A DNA stretch of 64,000 nucleotides from Clostridiales bacterium (GTDB lineage: Bacteria; Bacillota; Clostridia; Christensenellales; Aristaeellaceae), in contig SVGP01000007.1 in assembly GCA_015056255.1 (NCBI GenBank), positions 1-64,000 on the forward strand, read 5' to 3'. Below, piece after piece: positions 35,251 through 43,222 of the stretch. Position 1 is the stretch's first letter, and every line of letters starts with the position of its first letter. Below the pieces are notes generated by a model. That model worked only from the letters and a program-made list of their open reading frames with translations. It did no database searches and was not told the origin of the DNA. The position numbers and the translations under genes were made by a program.

Positions 35251-37329
35251 CTCCTCCGCTTCCTTCATAACGGCCTCAACAGCCTTTTCCGTATGGAAAA
35301 TCTTCCACTCAAGGTGCGCTTTGTCGCACATGTATTCCATGCTGGGCTCAAAGCCAAGTCTGGAATCCCGCTCCACGAGCGGAATCGTCTTTCGTGCGTT
35401 TTCGATCTCGTCTTTTGCGATTTCCATCATTTTGTTTGCAACATCTTTTTTGTTCCCGCCGTTTTTCATAAATTCGAGCTTTAAAAGATACCACATTTTT
35501 GTGTTGACGGCGCATCTTGCGGTGTACTGCATGAATCTGCCTATGCCGTAAAGATCCAGCGCGGCTTCCTTTTGCCTTCCGCAAAGAGAATCAATCACAG
35601 CCAATAGCGCGTCCGACCCCTTTTTCAGAAGCGCTTCCATCTCGGACAGGCTCTTGATTTCATAGTCGAGATAATGAAGCTTGTCCATGTCGTATTTGTA
35701 CATGGTGTCGCAGATCATGTTGTGGTGGTGCATCGCGTAGAAGGGCGAATCGAGAATCGCTTCCTCTTTATATAATAGCGGATACGAAGGTCCGATTCTG
35801 AACGGACCGTACTGGTCGGGATTGGTGGAAACATAGGCGCGGATCGCATCGGAATAGTTTCTGAATACCTCTCGAACCGTTTCAACGTTCTTTTCGCCGT
35901 AATCCCTTTCGATGAGCTCTGAAAGCGCGGTTTCATAATCCATCTTCGGCGACCAGAACGCGTTTTTTGCAAGCTCCGACACGATGGACGGCCAGAAGCC
36001 GTAGTGGTGCGAATCCATAAGGCCCGAAAGACCCCAGTCGTCGTGCGCCTTTATAAGAGCTTCGTTTCTCCGGTTCCACTGATCCGGGCAGGGCTCGTAG
36101 GGAATCACGCCGATGTCCCAGGAAAGGCCGCCGGTGTTGCTCATGGCGTAAAGCGGAATACCGCGTTTTTTGGCTTCCTCGGCCTCGCTTTTAAAATACT
36201 CGCCCGGGCCTTCAAAGGACAGCGTGTAGTCTACGCACGAAACGGTGACGCCGCCCGGTTTATTGAATTTTTCAAACATCTCAAAGGTCACAAGAAGGCT
36301 GATGTCCGTGGGCAGGCTCTTAATCAGCTTAAGCCTCGCCTCCCTGTTCACATATCCCCAGTTGTACGACCAGAACACGAAGTCCGCGTCAGGCTTGTGC
36401 TTTCGGATGATGCCCTTGACAAGGTCGATCCACTCGGGATAGTCCTTGCACGGATACCAGCCGGGCGAGGGCAGATGATTGGGGTTGGCCTCGGGATGCT
36501 CCTTCAGGTATTCCCAGCCGTAGGGGCAGACGTGCTCGTCCTTGCTCGGAAATTCAACCGATTCGCCCACCAGCACAACGCCCTTTAAGCCCGGGCACTT
36601 TTCAAACAAATTGCCGTAGGTGCTTTCATAATAGTCTTCCGCGCCGACTGCTGACGGATGCATTTCGCTTTTCATATAGCTGTATGCATACACGTCAAGG
36701 CCATAGCGGCTGGCTCTATAAATCAGATTATTGAAATCCAGATACCCGTGCGGGGTTCTGTCCACGCCCTTGGTGAAAACCAAAATAGCCGTGATGCCGT
36801 TTCGGGCGATGGCGCGCATGTGCTCATCCGGGAACATGTCAAGACCGAAGCCCGAATGAATCATGCGGGTGTGAAACAGGGGCTGTCTCACTTCGTCCAT
36901 GTATTCGATCACGGGGCCCAGATGCACGCGCATTCTGTCCTCGATGAAATACACGCCCTGCGCAACCGCGCGCGGGGTTTTTCCAACGACGATAATCGCG
37001 TCGTCGTCCGCCCATATGCGGTAGGCAAGCTTTTCTTCGCTCGCCACTTTTCCTGTATACAGAAGAATTTTGTTCTTTTTATGGGCGCATTCGTTTTCGA
37101 TGTCATTTGTACGCCTTGCGCGCACAAAAACATCCAAGGACACCGACAGAAATTCACAAAGATCGCGCGCGGCATACTCGAGCACTTCTTCATCGCATTC
37201 GGGATACACGATTTCCCATGCATTCGTCACCAGCGTGCCTGCAACCTTTTCCCAGTGGTCGTCGTCTCTGAAATGGCGCGTGTGCGCCTTCAGCATCCGC
37301 TCTCTGAACGCGTAATTAAGTTCACTCAT
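35248..37329 (-). CDS. Glycosidase-like protein of unrecognised family (alpha-glucuronidase/GH20-like layout)
   Basis: A 693-residue cytoplasmic protein. The N-terminus (about 1-145) is an alpha/beta domain that ends RMRVHLGPVIEY, as in the small N-terminal domain of GH20/GH67-type enzymes. A TIM barrel follows (about 155-470), with VVLVGESVEF as a candidate acid/base Glu and FWSYNWGYV. A helical C-terminus contains HHHN. Family not certain. Start at 37329 is chosen for AAGGA 10 nt upstream over a longer frame at 37380. It probably cleaves an imported oligosaccharide. Confidence 0.7.
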   Translation of the reverse strand: MSELNYAFRERMLKAHTRHFRDDDHWEKVAGTLVTNAWEIVYPECDEEVLEYAARDLCEFLSVSLDVFVRARRTNDIENECAHKKNKILLYTGKVASEEKLAYRIWADDDAIIVVGKTPRAVAQGVYFIEDRMRVHLGPVIEYMDEVRQPLFHTRMIHSGFGLDMFPDEHMRAIARNGITAILVFTKGVDRTPHGYLDFNNLIYRASRYGLDVYAYSYMKSEMHPSAVGAEDYYESTYGNLFEKCPGLKGVVLVGESVEFPSKDEHVCPYGWEYLKEHPEANPNHLPSPGWYPCKDYPEWIDLVKGIIRKHKPDADFVFWSYNWGYVNREARLKLIKSLPTDISLLVTFEMFEKFNKPGGVTVSCVDYTLSFEGPGEYFKSEAEEAKKRGIPLYAMSNTGGLSWDIGVIPYEPCPDQWNRRNEALIKAHDDWGLSGLMDSHHYGFWPSIVSELAKNAFWSPKMDYETALSELIERDYGEKNVETVREVFRNYSDAIRAYVSTNPDQYGPFRIGPSYPLLYKEEAILDSPFYAMHHHNMICDTMYKYDMDKLHYLDYEIKSLSEMEALLKKGSDALLAVIDSLCGRQKEAALDLYGIGRFMQYTARCAVNTKMWYLLKLEFMKNGGNKKDVANKMMEIAKDEIENARKTIPLVERDSRLGFEPSMEYMCDKAHLEWKIFHTEKAVEAVMKEAEE

Positions 37330-37383
37330 GGAAAAAATCCTTCCTTTTTTGAATTTCTCTCTTTGAATGAATGCGCGCAAAAT

Positions 37384-38625
37384 TTATTCAAATCTGTAGG
37401 CCACAAAGCTGTCGGGATTTAAAAGCTCCCAGTTTTTCGGCACATCCTCAATCTTCGGAACCGCCATGGTTTCGCCGTCCCTGAGCGCCGACTGATGGGC
37501 AATCAGGCCCGGCAGCACAAACTCGGCAGAACGCCACGCGTGGTTCGGCGGAAGCTTATTGACCTTGAGGGCCTTCATAAAGTCGTCGACCAAGAACTGG
37601 TGCGAGCCGAAATGGCCGTTGTTTAAGCTGAAATAGACCTCCGGCAGGCGATAGCCGTGGTGCGCCTTGGCGAGCTTTCCGTGGAAATCGTAATGAAGCG
37701 CTTCGCTTCTGACTTCCTCGTCCATGTCATAGGCGTCATAGCAGTCCATCTGCTCGGTGAGGTTTTCAACATCGCCCCACTTAAGGCTCGTCCAGAACGC
37801 GCCGCCGGCGTTTTCTTCAAAGGATCCGGTGGTTCCATACATCGACATATAAACGCAGTTTTTGCCGCCAAAGCCGATGCGCCTGTATTCGTTACTTCTC
37901 ATGATGCCGCCGTCGGAAGTACGAAGAAGCGCGGTTTCATTGCTGAACGGGTTGTCCCAAAGGTTTTTGCCCTTTTGGAAAATGCCGTCCATGTGCCTGT
38001 CCTTATAGCCAAGGCACGAAACGGACGTCGCGTGCGCGCCGGTGACAGAGAGCACCATGCTCATGGAGTGCGTCGGGTAATGCATCGGCGGGATGCCCGC
38101 AAACTTCGTCCAGTCCTCGCCGCCCGAATAGCGGTAGGCGTCGTAGAAGCCGTGCATCATGTCGTGATAATACTGCGCCTCGCCATAGAGGAAATCGCCC
38201 ATCACGCCCGAGTTAAAGCGGTCGCGGCAGATGACGGTGGAAGGATAATAAAAGCTGGTTTCGCCGCACATGTACATAAGACCCGTGCGCTTGACCTCGG
38301 TTAAAATCATATCGATTTCTTCCTCGCTCTGCGCCATGGGCACGGCGGAATATACGTGCTTTCCAGCCTTTAAGGCCTGAACGACCTGGGGGCCGTGCAG
38401 ATGGCGCTGGGTGAAAATGGCCACAGCATCAATCGTGGGGTCCTTAAGCATTTCGTCAAGCGATGAAAATGTTTTTTTGATGCCGAATTTTTCAGAAACC
38501 TTTTTAAGACGCTCCGGAATCAGTTCCGCCAGCGAAACCTCGCCCGCAAACGGATGCATCTGAAAAAGCGGAATAAAGCATCTTGAAAACTGTCCCGCGC
38601 CGACAACGCCGATATTAAAACCCAT
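37384..38625 (-). CDS. Gfo/Idh/MocA-family dehydrogenase
   Basis: A 413-residue NAD(P)-dependent oxidoreductase. The Rossmann motif is NIGVVGAGQFSR (start) and the family catalytic Lys region is degenerate: AGKHVYSAVPMAQ replaces the usual EKP, so Lys of the EKP triad is missing. That raises doubt about the usual redox chemistry. The C-terminal domain has a GGEDW and HYPTHS site with candidate His residues. Start at 38625 has GGAG 9 nt upstream; the ATG at 38634 has none at workable distance. Confidence 0.85.
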   Translation of the reverse strand: MGFNIGVVGAGQFSRCFIPLFQMHPFAGEVSLAELIPERLKKVSEKFGIKKTFSSLDEMLKDPTIDAVAIFTQRHLHGPQVVQALKAGKHVYSAVPMAQSEEEIDMILTEVKRTGLMYMCGETSFYYPSTVICRDRFNSGVMGDFLYGEAQYYHDMMHGFYDAYRYSGGEDWTKFAGIPPMHYPTHSMSMVLSVTGAHATSVSCLGYKDRHMDGIFQKGKNLWDNPFSNETALLRTSDGGIMRSNEYRRIGFGGKNCVYMSMYGTTGSFEENAGGAFWTSLKWGDVENLTEQMDCYDAYDMDEEVRSEALHYDFHGKLAKAHHGYRLPEVYFSLNNGHFGSHQFLVDDFMKALKVNKLPPNHAWRSAEFVLPGLIAHQSALRDGETMAVPKIEDVPKNWELLNPDSFVAYRFE

Positions 38626-38661
38626 TTTGTTCATCTCCTTTGATCAAAGAAACGAAAGATA

Positions 38662-39024
38662 TTATTCTGCATATCCGGGCGTTGTATAAAACGCCATATT
38701 GCCCGTTCGCATGTCGAGGCGGCCGTACTGGGCGATAATGGGCACTGTTGAGTGAATCGCAACCGCGTACTGTTCGCCCTCGGGCACGGAAAGGCCCAAA
38801 ATGCCGTCCTCCATGCATCTTACGCACTTTACCCGTCCCGCCTTGACCTCTGTTTTTAAAGGCTCGGACGGATCCCTGTCCGTCCAGTGAAGGACGATTT
38901 CAATCTGCGCGTCCTCCCCGTTCGGGTTAAACAGGATAAACGATTCGTGTCCGGGCAGATCCGGGTGATCGCCTCTGGGCGGAAGCTCCGCATCCGGGAA
39001 AAACCAGTGTTTTTTTCCAAACAT
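38662..39024 (-). CDS. Anabaena sensory rhodopsin transducer (ASRT)-family protein
   Basis: A 120-residue all-beta protein. It aligns by eye with ASRT (PF07100): GKKHWFFPDAELPP, ESFILFNPNGEDAQIEIVL, TDRDPS, AGRVKCVR and VPIIAQYGRLDMR. ASRT forms a tetramer that binds a rhodopsin or DNA in Anabaena; in other bacteria its role is obscure. Here it lies in a sugar locus, sharing a TGATG overlap with the creatininase-like gene, so a carbohydrate- or partner-binding accessory role is plausible. No rhodopsin is nearby. Confidence 0.8.
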   Translation of the reverse strand: MFGKKHWFFPDAELPPRGDHPDLPGHESFILFNPNGEDAQIEIVLHWTDRDPSEPLKTEVKAGRVKCVRCMEDGILGLSVPEGEQYAVAIHSTVPIIAQYGRLDMRTGNMAFYTTPGYAE

Positions 39025-39761
39025 CACTGAATCGTCCTTTCAAGGTATTCAAGCGTATATCTGACCATCATTTCGCCAAGCTCACGACTGGCTTCCTGAG
39101 ACGGCACGGCGAACCACTCGGTGTTGTCCTTCGTGCGGGAAAAATCCACGTTTTCAGGATACACCGCCGAAAGGAGCGAAGTTTCATACTTGCCCGCGTG
39201 GTCAAAGCCGCCGATTTTCTTCTGCGTCTCATGATCCATCAATTGAATGGTCTTTATGAAGGTCATGGGATTATCGGAGGTGTCCAGGTTCTCATAATAA
39301 TCCTTCATGTCGTTGGAGCCCCACCAGCCGTGGCCGCGCGTATCCTCGAGATACCGAAGGGTTACCTTTTTGGCCGCCTTCATGCAGGCAAGGGACATGG
39401 GCATAAGCCCATCGGCCTCGCTCTGGTGGTGGAAAACCAGATAAATGTTTTTCCAGCCACCGTATACGAGGGATTTTAAAATTTCAGTAAGATACGCTTC
39501 GTACGGATCGCAGTCCACCTGAATCGTGTTCTTTTCGGGGCCTGACACGGCGTAGCTTGCAACGCCGTACCAGATGGGCGGGGCGACGATGATTTCTTTT
39601 TTTTCGGAAAGGCGGTTCATCACGCCCGTAATCACCATGGTGTCGGTGCCAAGGCTTAAGTGCTGGGCATGGTATTCCATGGTGCCGATGGGAATAATCA
39701 GGGGCACCTTTCTCGCCTTCGCATCCTCAATTTCCTTGTAAAACATATCGATAAGGTTCAT
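39024..39761 (-). CDS. Creatininase-family amidohydrolase
   Basis: A 245-residue protein with the creatininase opening PIGTMEYHAQHLSLGTD (metal ligands Glu, His and Asp) and a C-terminal DHAGKYETSLL. The typical ligand string HAGExETS here reads HAGKYETS, with Lys replacing one acidic residue, so the substrate or chemistry may differ. Members hydrolyse cyclic amides or act on formamidopyrimidines. It overlaps the ASRT gene and follows the creatinase-like gene. Confidence 0.88.
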   Translation of the reverse strand: MNLIDMFYKEIEDAKARKVPLIIPIGTMEYHAQHLSLGTDTMVITGVMNRLSEKKEIIVAPPIWYGVASYAVSGPEKNTIQVDCDPYEAYLTEILKSLVYGGWKNIYLVFHHQSEADGLMPMSLACMKAAKKVTLRYLEDTRGHGWWGSNDMKDYYENLDTSDNPMTFIKTIQLMDHETQKKIGGFDHAGKYETSLLSAVYPENVDFSRTKDNTEWFAVPSQEASRELGEMMVRYTLEYLERTIQ

Positions 39762-39795
39762 AAACGCACCTTCTTATCCGTTTTTTGAACATGCC

Positions 39796-40983
39796 TTATC
39801 GGTCGAGCTCGTAAAGGGTGCCGATTTCGGGGCTTAATACCTCGCAGCCGTCCTTCGTGATGGCGATGCCCTTTTCCCAGCGAACGCCGAAGGTGTCGGA
39901 GGAGATGAAGGTGTCGATCTGGAAGGTCATGTTGGGCTCGAAATTGAAGTTGCTCGAGGTTTCAACCCACGGCGCTTCAACCTCGATAAGGCCAGTGGAG
40001 TGCAAAGGGCCGTAGACATAATTGTCCTTAAAGCCGTTGTCCACATAGTGCTTATAGAAATTTTTGGCAACGTCCGCCACCGGAACGCCGGCCTTCAGCT
40101 GGTTCTGGGTCCAGAAATGCGCGTCTCTTCCGAACAGCACGATTTCGCGTCTTCTGCCCTCGAGCTTACCAAGCACGATCGGATAGCCGATGGCTGCGGA
40201 ATAGCCGTCGATCTTCGCGGAAAGGTTCAGCTGTACGATATCGCCCTTTTCAAACTTTCTGTAGGAGGAGCGGCTGATGGCGTGACGCGTGGAAGCCTCG
40301 GAGAATACGTACATGGGAAGTCCCTCGTATTCCGCGCCCAGATCGTAAACCACCCTCTGCGCTGCGCCTACCATCTGAAGCTCGGTCATGCCGGGCTTGA
40401 TCAGGCGGATAACCTCCTGAGACGCGGCTTCGGCGATTTTATAACCCTCGCGAAGGCACGCAAGCTCATTTGCGCTTTTGATCTGACGAAGCTCGGTCAT
40501 GATGTAGTCAGCCTGAACGAGCTCCGCCTCCGGGAACGCGTCACGGATACCGTTATAAATGGTGACGGAGGTATCCAGGAAGCTGGCAACGCCGATTTTC
40601 ATTTTCTTTCCGGTCACGCCGATGGCCTTGAAAACATCGTGGAAGGTGTCGGGCACAAATTCGGGATACTGGGGGTTTGCGCCCTCTCTGTACTCTTTGA
40701 GAACGAAAACTTTGTCAAGTCTCGATCTGTCTTTGGCAAAGATGCCGGATTCCGGGCCGCACATGAGCGCCGCGTCTCCTGCCGCCGAAATCGCAACGCC
40801 CGCGCGCTCAAACAGCGGCCAGTAGCCGGAGAAGTAGCGTGGGTTGGCATAGTCGGACTCGGTGCCGTTGACGATCAATGCGTCAAATCCATCGCGTCTC
40901 AAAATCGCCGCGGCCTTCTGAACTCGTTCCAAATATTCATGCTCGGGAATGTACACTTTTCCGTAGGTAGTTGAGAAATCCAT
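39796..40983 (-). CDS. Creatinase/M24-like pita-bread protein with lost metal ligands
   Basis: A 395-residue protein with the N-terminal domain and pita-bread C-terminal fold of M24 aminopeptidase P/creatinase proteins. The metal-dependent motif GDxVxxDxG...GYxxDxxR reads GDIVQLNLSAKIDGYSAAIG, so both Asp ligands are gone. His is kept in PLHSTGL, but Glu of the IEP motif is Asp (QIDTF). This matches creatinase, a metal-free hydrolase, better than peptidases. Start at 40983 with AAAGGAG 9 nt upstream. A LacI-type operator lies 37 bp before it. Confidence 0.85.
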   Translation of the reverse strand: MDFSTTYGKVYIPEHEYLERVQKAAAILRRDGFDALIVNGTESDYANPRYFSGYWPLFERAGVAISAAGDAALMCGPESGIFAKDRSRLDKVFVLKEYREGANPQYPEFVPDTFHDVFKAIGVTGKKMKIGVASFLDTSVTIYNGIRDAFPEAELVQADYIMTELRQIKSANELACLREGYKIAEAASQEVIRLIKPGMTELQMVGAAQRVVYDLGAEYEGLPMYVFSEASTRHAISRSSYRKFEKGDIVQLNLSAKIDGYSAAIGYPIVLGKLEGRRREIVLFGRDAHFWTQNQLKAGVPVADVAKNFYKHYVDNGFKDNYVYGPLHSTGLIEVEAPWVETSSNFNFEPNMTFQIDTFISSDTFGVRWEKGIAITKDGCEVLSPEIGTLYELDR

Positions 40984-41019
40984 AATCGCAGTCTCCTTTG
41001 CTGTCGTGTCTATATTGCT

Positions 41020-41037
41020 TGCGCAATCGATTGCGCA
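41020..41037. promoter_or_regulatory. Perfect 18-bp LacI-type operator
   Basis: TGCGCAATCGATTGCGCA is a perfect palindrome with the central CG typical of LacI/GalR-family operators. It lies between the start of the creatinase-like gene (40983) and the lacI stop (41088), so it can control the whole downstream minus-strand locus. Confidence 0.85.
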
Positions 41038-41087
41038 TGTCTTAAAAAGAAAAACGGAATCCTTTCTATGGGCGTCAAAACTCGTCT

Positions 41088-42089
41088 TCACCAGGAATTT
41101 CCGTCTGTGTAGAAGGGCTTTAAAAACACATGCCTTGCGCTTTCATCGCCCGTACCTGTCAATTTTTCCACAATCATTTCCGATGCGCGCTTGCCGATTT
41201 CCTCCGCCGGCTGATTGAGCGATACAATCTGCGGGGTCAAAAGCCCCGTATGATCGAACGCGTCGAAGGAAACAACCGCCATATCCTCGGGAATGCGCAG
41301 GCCTTTTTCCAATATCGCCTTCACTGCGCCATAGGCCAGCTTGTTGTTGGCAAACACCATTGCCCGGGGCATTTTTTCCCCGGCGAGGATTTTTTTCATG
41401 TTTTCGTAGCCGGATTCAAGCGTAAACTCGCTCTCCACAATCCATTCGGGCGTAACGGAAATACCCGCATCATTCAGCGCCTCGTGAAAACCGTTATAGC
41501 GCATAAGTCCCGAAGACTGCCTTCTGGGACCCGCGATCATGCCGATTTCGCGGTAGCCGCGCTTAATCACTTCCTGCGTCAGCTCCAAGGCCGCCGAATA
41601 ATTATCGATCGACACAAGATCATAGTCCTTTGCGCCCGCAGGAACGTTATCGATATACACAACGGGAAGGTTTCCGTGGGAATACCTTGAAAACACCTCG
41701 GGGCAGCTGCCGACGCTGGCGACAATGAGGCCCGAAACCTGTTTTTCGAGAAGGGTTTTCAGGGCTTCTTCCTCGTAATATGCATTTTCATCGGAGTTAC
41801 ACACCATGAGCATATAGCCCTTTTCGTGGCAAACCTCCTGCGCGCCCTTTATGACGTTCGAAAAAAAGTTATTGGAAATGTCGGGAACGACGATGCCGAT
41901 GGAGCGGGTGTCGGACAGGCGCAGGGAACGGGCAAGGGAATTGACCATATAGTTGGATTCGTGCGCCAGCTGAATCACCTTTTCGCACGTTTCCTTCTTC
42001 ACTCTTCCGTTTCCGCTCAGCGCGCGCGAAACCGTGGTTACAGACAGCCCCAGCTGATCCGCAATATCCTTAAGCTTCACGCTGCTCAT
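41088..42089 (-). CDS. LacI/GalR-family transcriptional regulator
   Basis: A 333-residue regulator. The N-terminal helix-turn-helix is at about 4-25 (VKLKDIADQLGLSVTTVSRA), followed by the hinge helix (about 45-60, YMVNSLARSLR) and a periplasmic-binding-protein-like effector domain. It should repress the sugar locus until a sugar binds. Start at 42089 has AGGAG 7 nt upstream. Matching operators lie at 41020, 42157 and 42230. The effector sugar is unknown. Confidence 0.95.
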   Translation of the reverse strand: MSSVKLKDIADQLGLSVTTVSRALSGNGRVKKETCEKVIQLAHESNYMVNSLARSLRLSDTRSIGIVVPDISNNFFSNVIKGAQEVCHEKGYMLMVCNSDENAYYEEEALKTLLEKQVSGLIVASVGSCPEVFSRYSHGNLPVVYIDNVPAGAKDYDLVSIDNYSAALELTQEVIKRGYREIGMIAGPRRQSSGLMRYNGFHEALNDAGISVTPEWIVESEFTLESGYENMKKILAGEKMPRAMVFANNKLAYGAVKAILEKGLRIPEDMAVVSFDAFDHTGLLTPQIVSLNQPAEEIGKRASEMIVEKLTGTGDESARHVFLKPFYTDGNSW

Positions 42090-42156
42090 GCCTCCACTCC
42101 TCATTAAAGCAATCGACAAATCAGACAATTTACCTAACTTTGATACAAATATACAA

Positions 42157-42178
42157 TATTGCAATCGTTTGCGCAAGT
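42157..42178. promoter_or_regulatory. Imperfect LacI-type operator near lacI start
   Basis: One half is TTTGCGCAA, as in the perfect operator at 41020; the other half is TTGCAAT. Central CG at 42165-42166. Position suggests autoregulation of lacI. Confidence 0.6.
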
Positions 42179-42229
42179 AGAAATTGTACCAAAAATGAAA
42201 TTTAACAATCCGTTAACACTTTGAGGTCA

Positions 42230-42246
42230 TGCGCAATTTTTGCGCT
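42230..42246. promoter_or_regulatory. LacI-type operator upstream of the divergent TIM-barrel gene
   Basis: TGCGCAA and TTGCGC half-sites are separated by 3 bp, one less than in the 41020 operator. It lies 33 bp upstream of the -35 box at 42279. Confidence 0.6.
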
Positions 42247-42278
42247 TGAAAAAAGGCAGAAAAATTTAAAAAAACACC

Positions 42279-42307
42279 TTGACGAATCATTATTGCTGTG
42301 ATATAAG
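42279..42307 (+). promoter_or_regulatory. Promoter for TIM-barrel and Gfo/Idh pair
   Basis: TTGACG (42279-42284) and TATAAG (42302-42307) are 17 bp apart, about 40 bp before the start codon at 42351. Confidence 0.85.
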
Positions 42308-42350
42308 GAAGGTGTTTGGGGTTTCATTCCCCCTGAAAGGACGTGAAAAA

Positions 42351-43205
42351 ATGAAAATTGCCGTCAGCCTTTATTGCTATTATCAGGCCATCCGCGACGG
42401 TCGCATGACGCTTATGGACATCATTCCCAAAGCCAAGGAAATGGGCTATGAGGGCATCGAAATCGTCAGCTGGGGCGACCCACACGATAAAATGCTCCAG
42501 GCCGCAAAGGAGCTTAAAAAGCAATCGGAGGACGTGGGCCTTCCGATCATCGCCTACCTGACCGGCGCAGATTTTTTAAAAAACGATATGACCGAGCAGG
42601 TGGACGCATTAAAGCGAGATCTGGATATCGCCGCCGTTTTCGGCGTAAACAAAATGCGGCACGATTCCACGTCCGGCTACGGCAAGGACGGAAAGCTGAT
42701 GACCATTGAAGAAGCGCTGCCCATCGTCGCCGAGGGCTACCGGCGCGTGACCGAATATGCCGAGACAATGGGCATACAAACCATGATCGAAAACCACGGT
42801 TATTTCTTCCAGCATTCCTCGCGCGTCAAACGCCTGATGGAGGCAGTAAATCACAAAAACTTCGGCTGGCTTGTGGACATGGGCAACTTCATGTGCGCGG
42901 ATGAAAAATCCGTAGACGCCGTAAAGAATGCCGCCCCCTACGCCGTGCATGTGCACGCGAAGGACTTCCACTATAAGGAAAAGGGCGAATACATTCCAAA
43001 GCAGCGGTGGTTCCCCACCATCGGCGGTAATTCCCTTCGCGGCGCAATCATCGGCCACGGCGTTGTAAACGTTCCAAAGTGCCTTGAAATCATCAAAGTC
43101 TCCGGCTACGACGGCTGGCTGAGCGTGGAATTTGAGGGCATGGAGGACTGCATTTTGGGCCTTACCCACAATCTTACGAACCTTAAAGAAATGCTGAACC
43201 AGTAA
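42351..43205 (+). CDS. Sugar phosphate isomerase/epimerase-like TIM barrel
   Basis: A 284-residue xylose-isomerase-like TIM barrel. Probable metal ligands: Glu of TMIENHGYF, Asp of WLVDMGNF, His of HVHAKDF and Glu of LSVEFEGME. Start at 42351 has AAAGGA 10 nt upstream; a longer frame from 42279 covers the promoter. It is co-transcribed with the Gfo/Idh gene 17 bp downstream and faces the LacI operators, so it acts in the LacI-controlled pathway. Confidence 0.9.
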   Translation: MKIAVSLYCYYQAIRDGRMTLMDIIPKAKEMGYEGIEIVSWGDPHDKMLQAAKELKKQSEDVGLPIIAYLTGADFLKNDMTEQVDALKRDLDIAAVFGVNKMRHDSTSGYGKDGKLMTIEEALPIVAEGYRRVTEYAETMGIQTMIENHGYFFQHSSRVKRLMEAVNHKNFGWLVDMGNFMCADEKSVDAVKNAAPYAVHVHAKDFHYKEKGEYIPKQRWFPTIGGNSLRGAIIGHGVVNVPKCLEIIKVSGYDGWLSVEFEGMEDCILGLTHNLTNLKEMLNQ

Positions 43206-43222
43206 ACAGAGGAGGTATCGTC

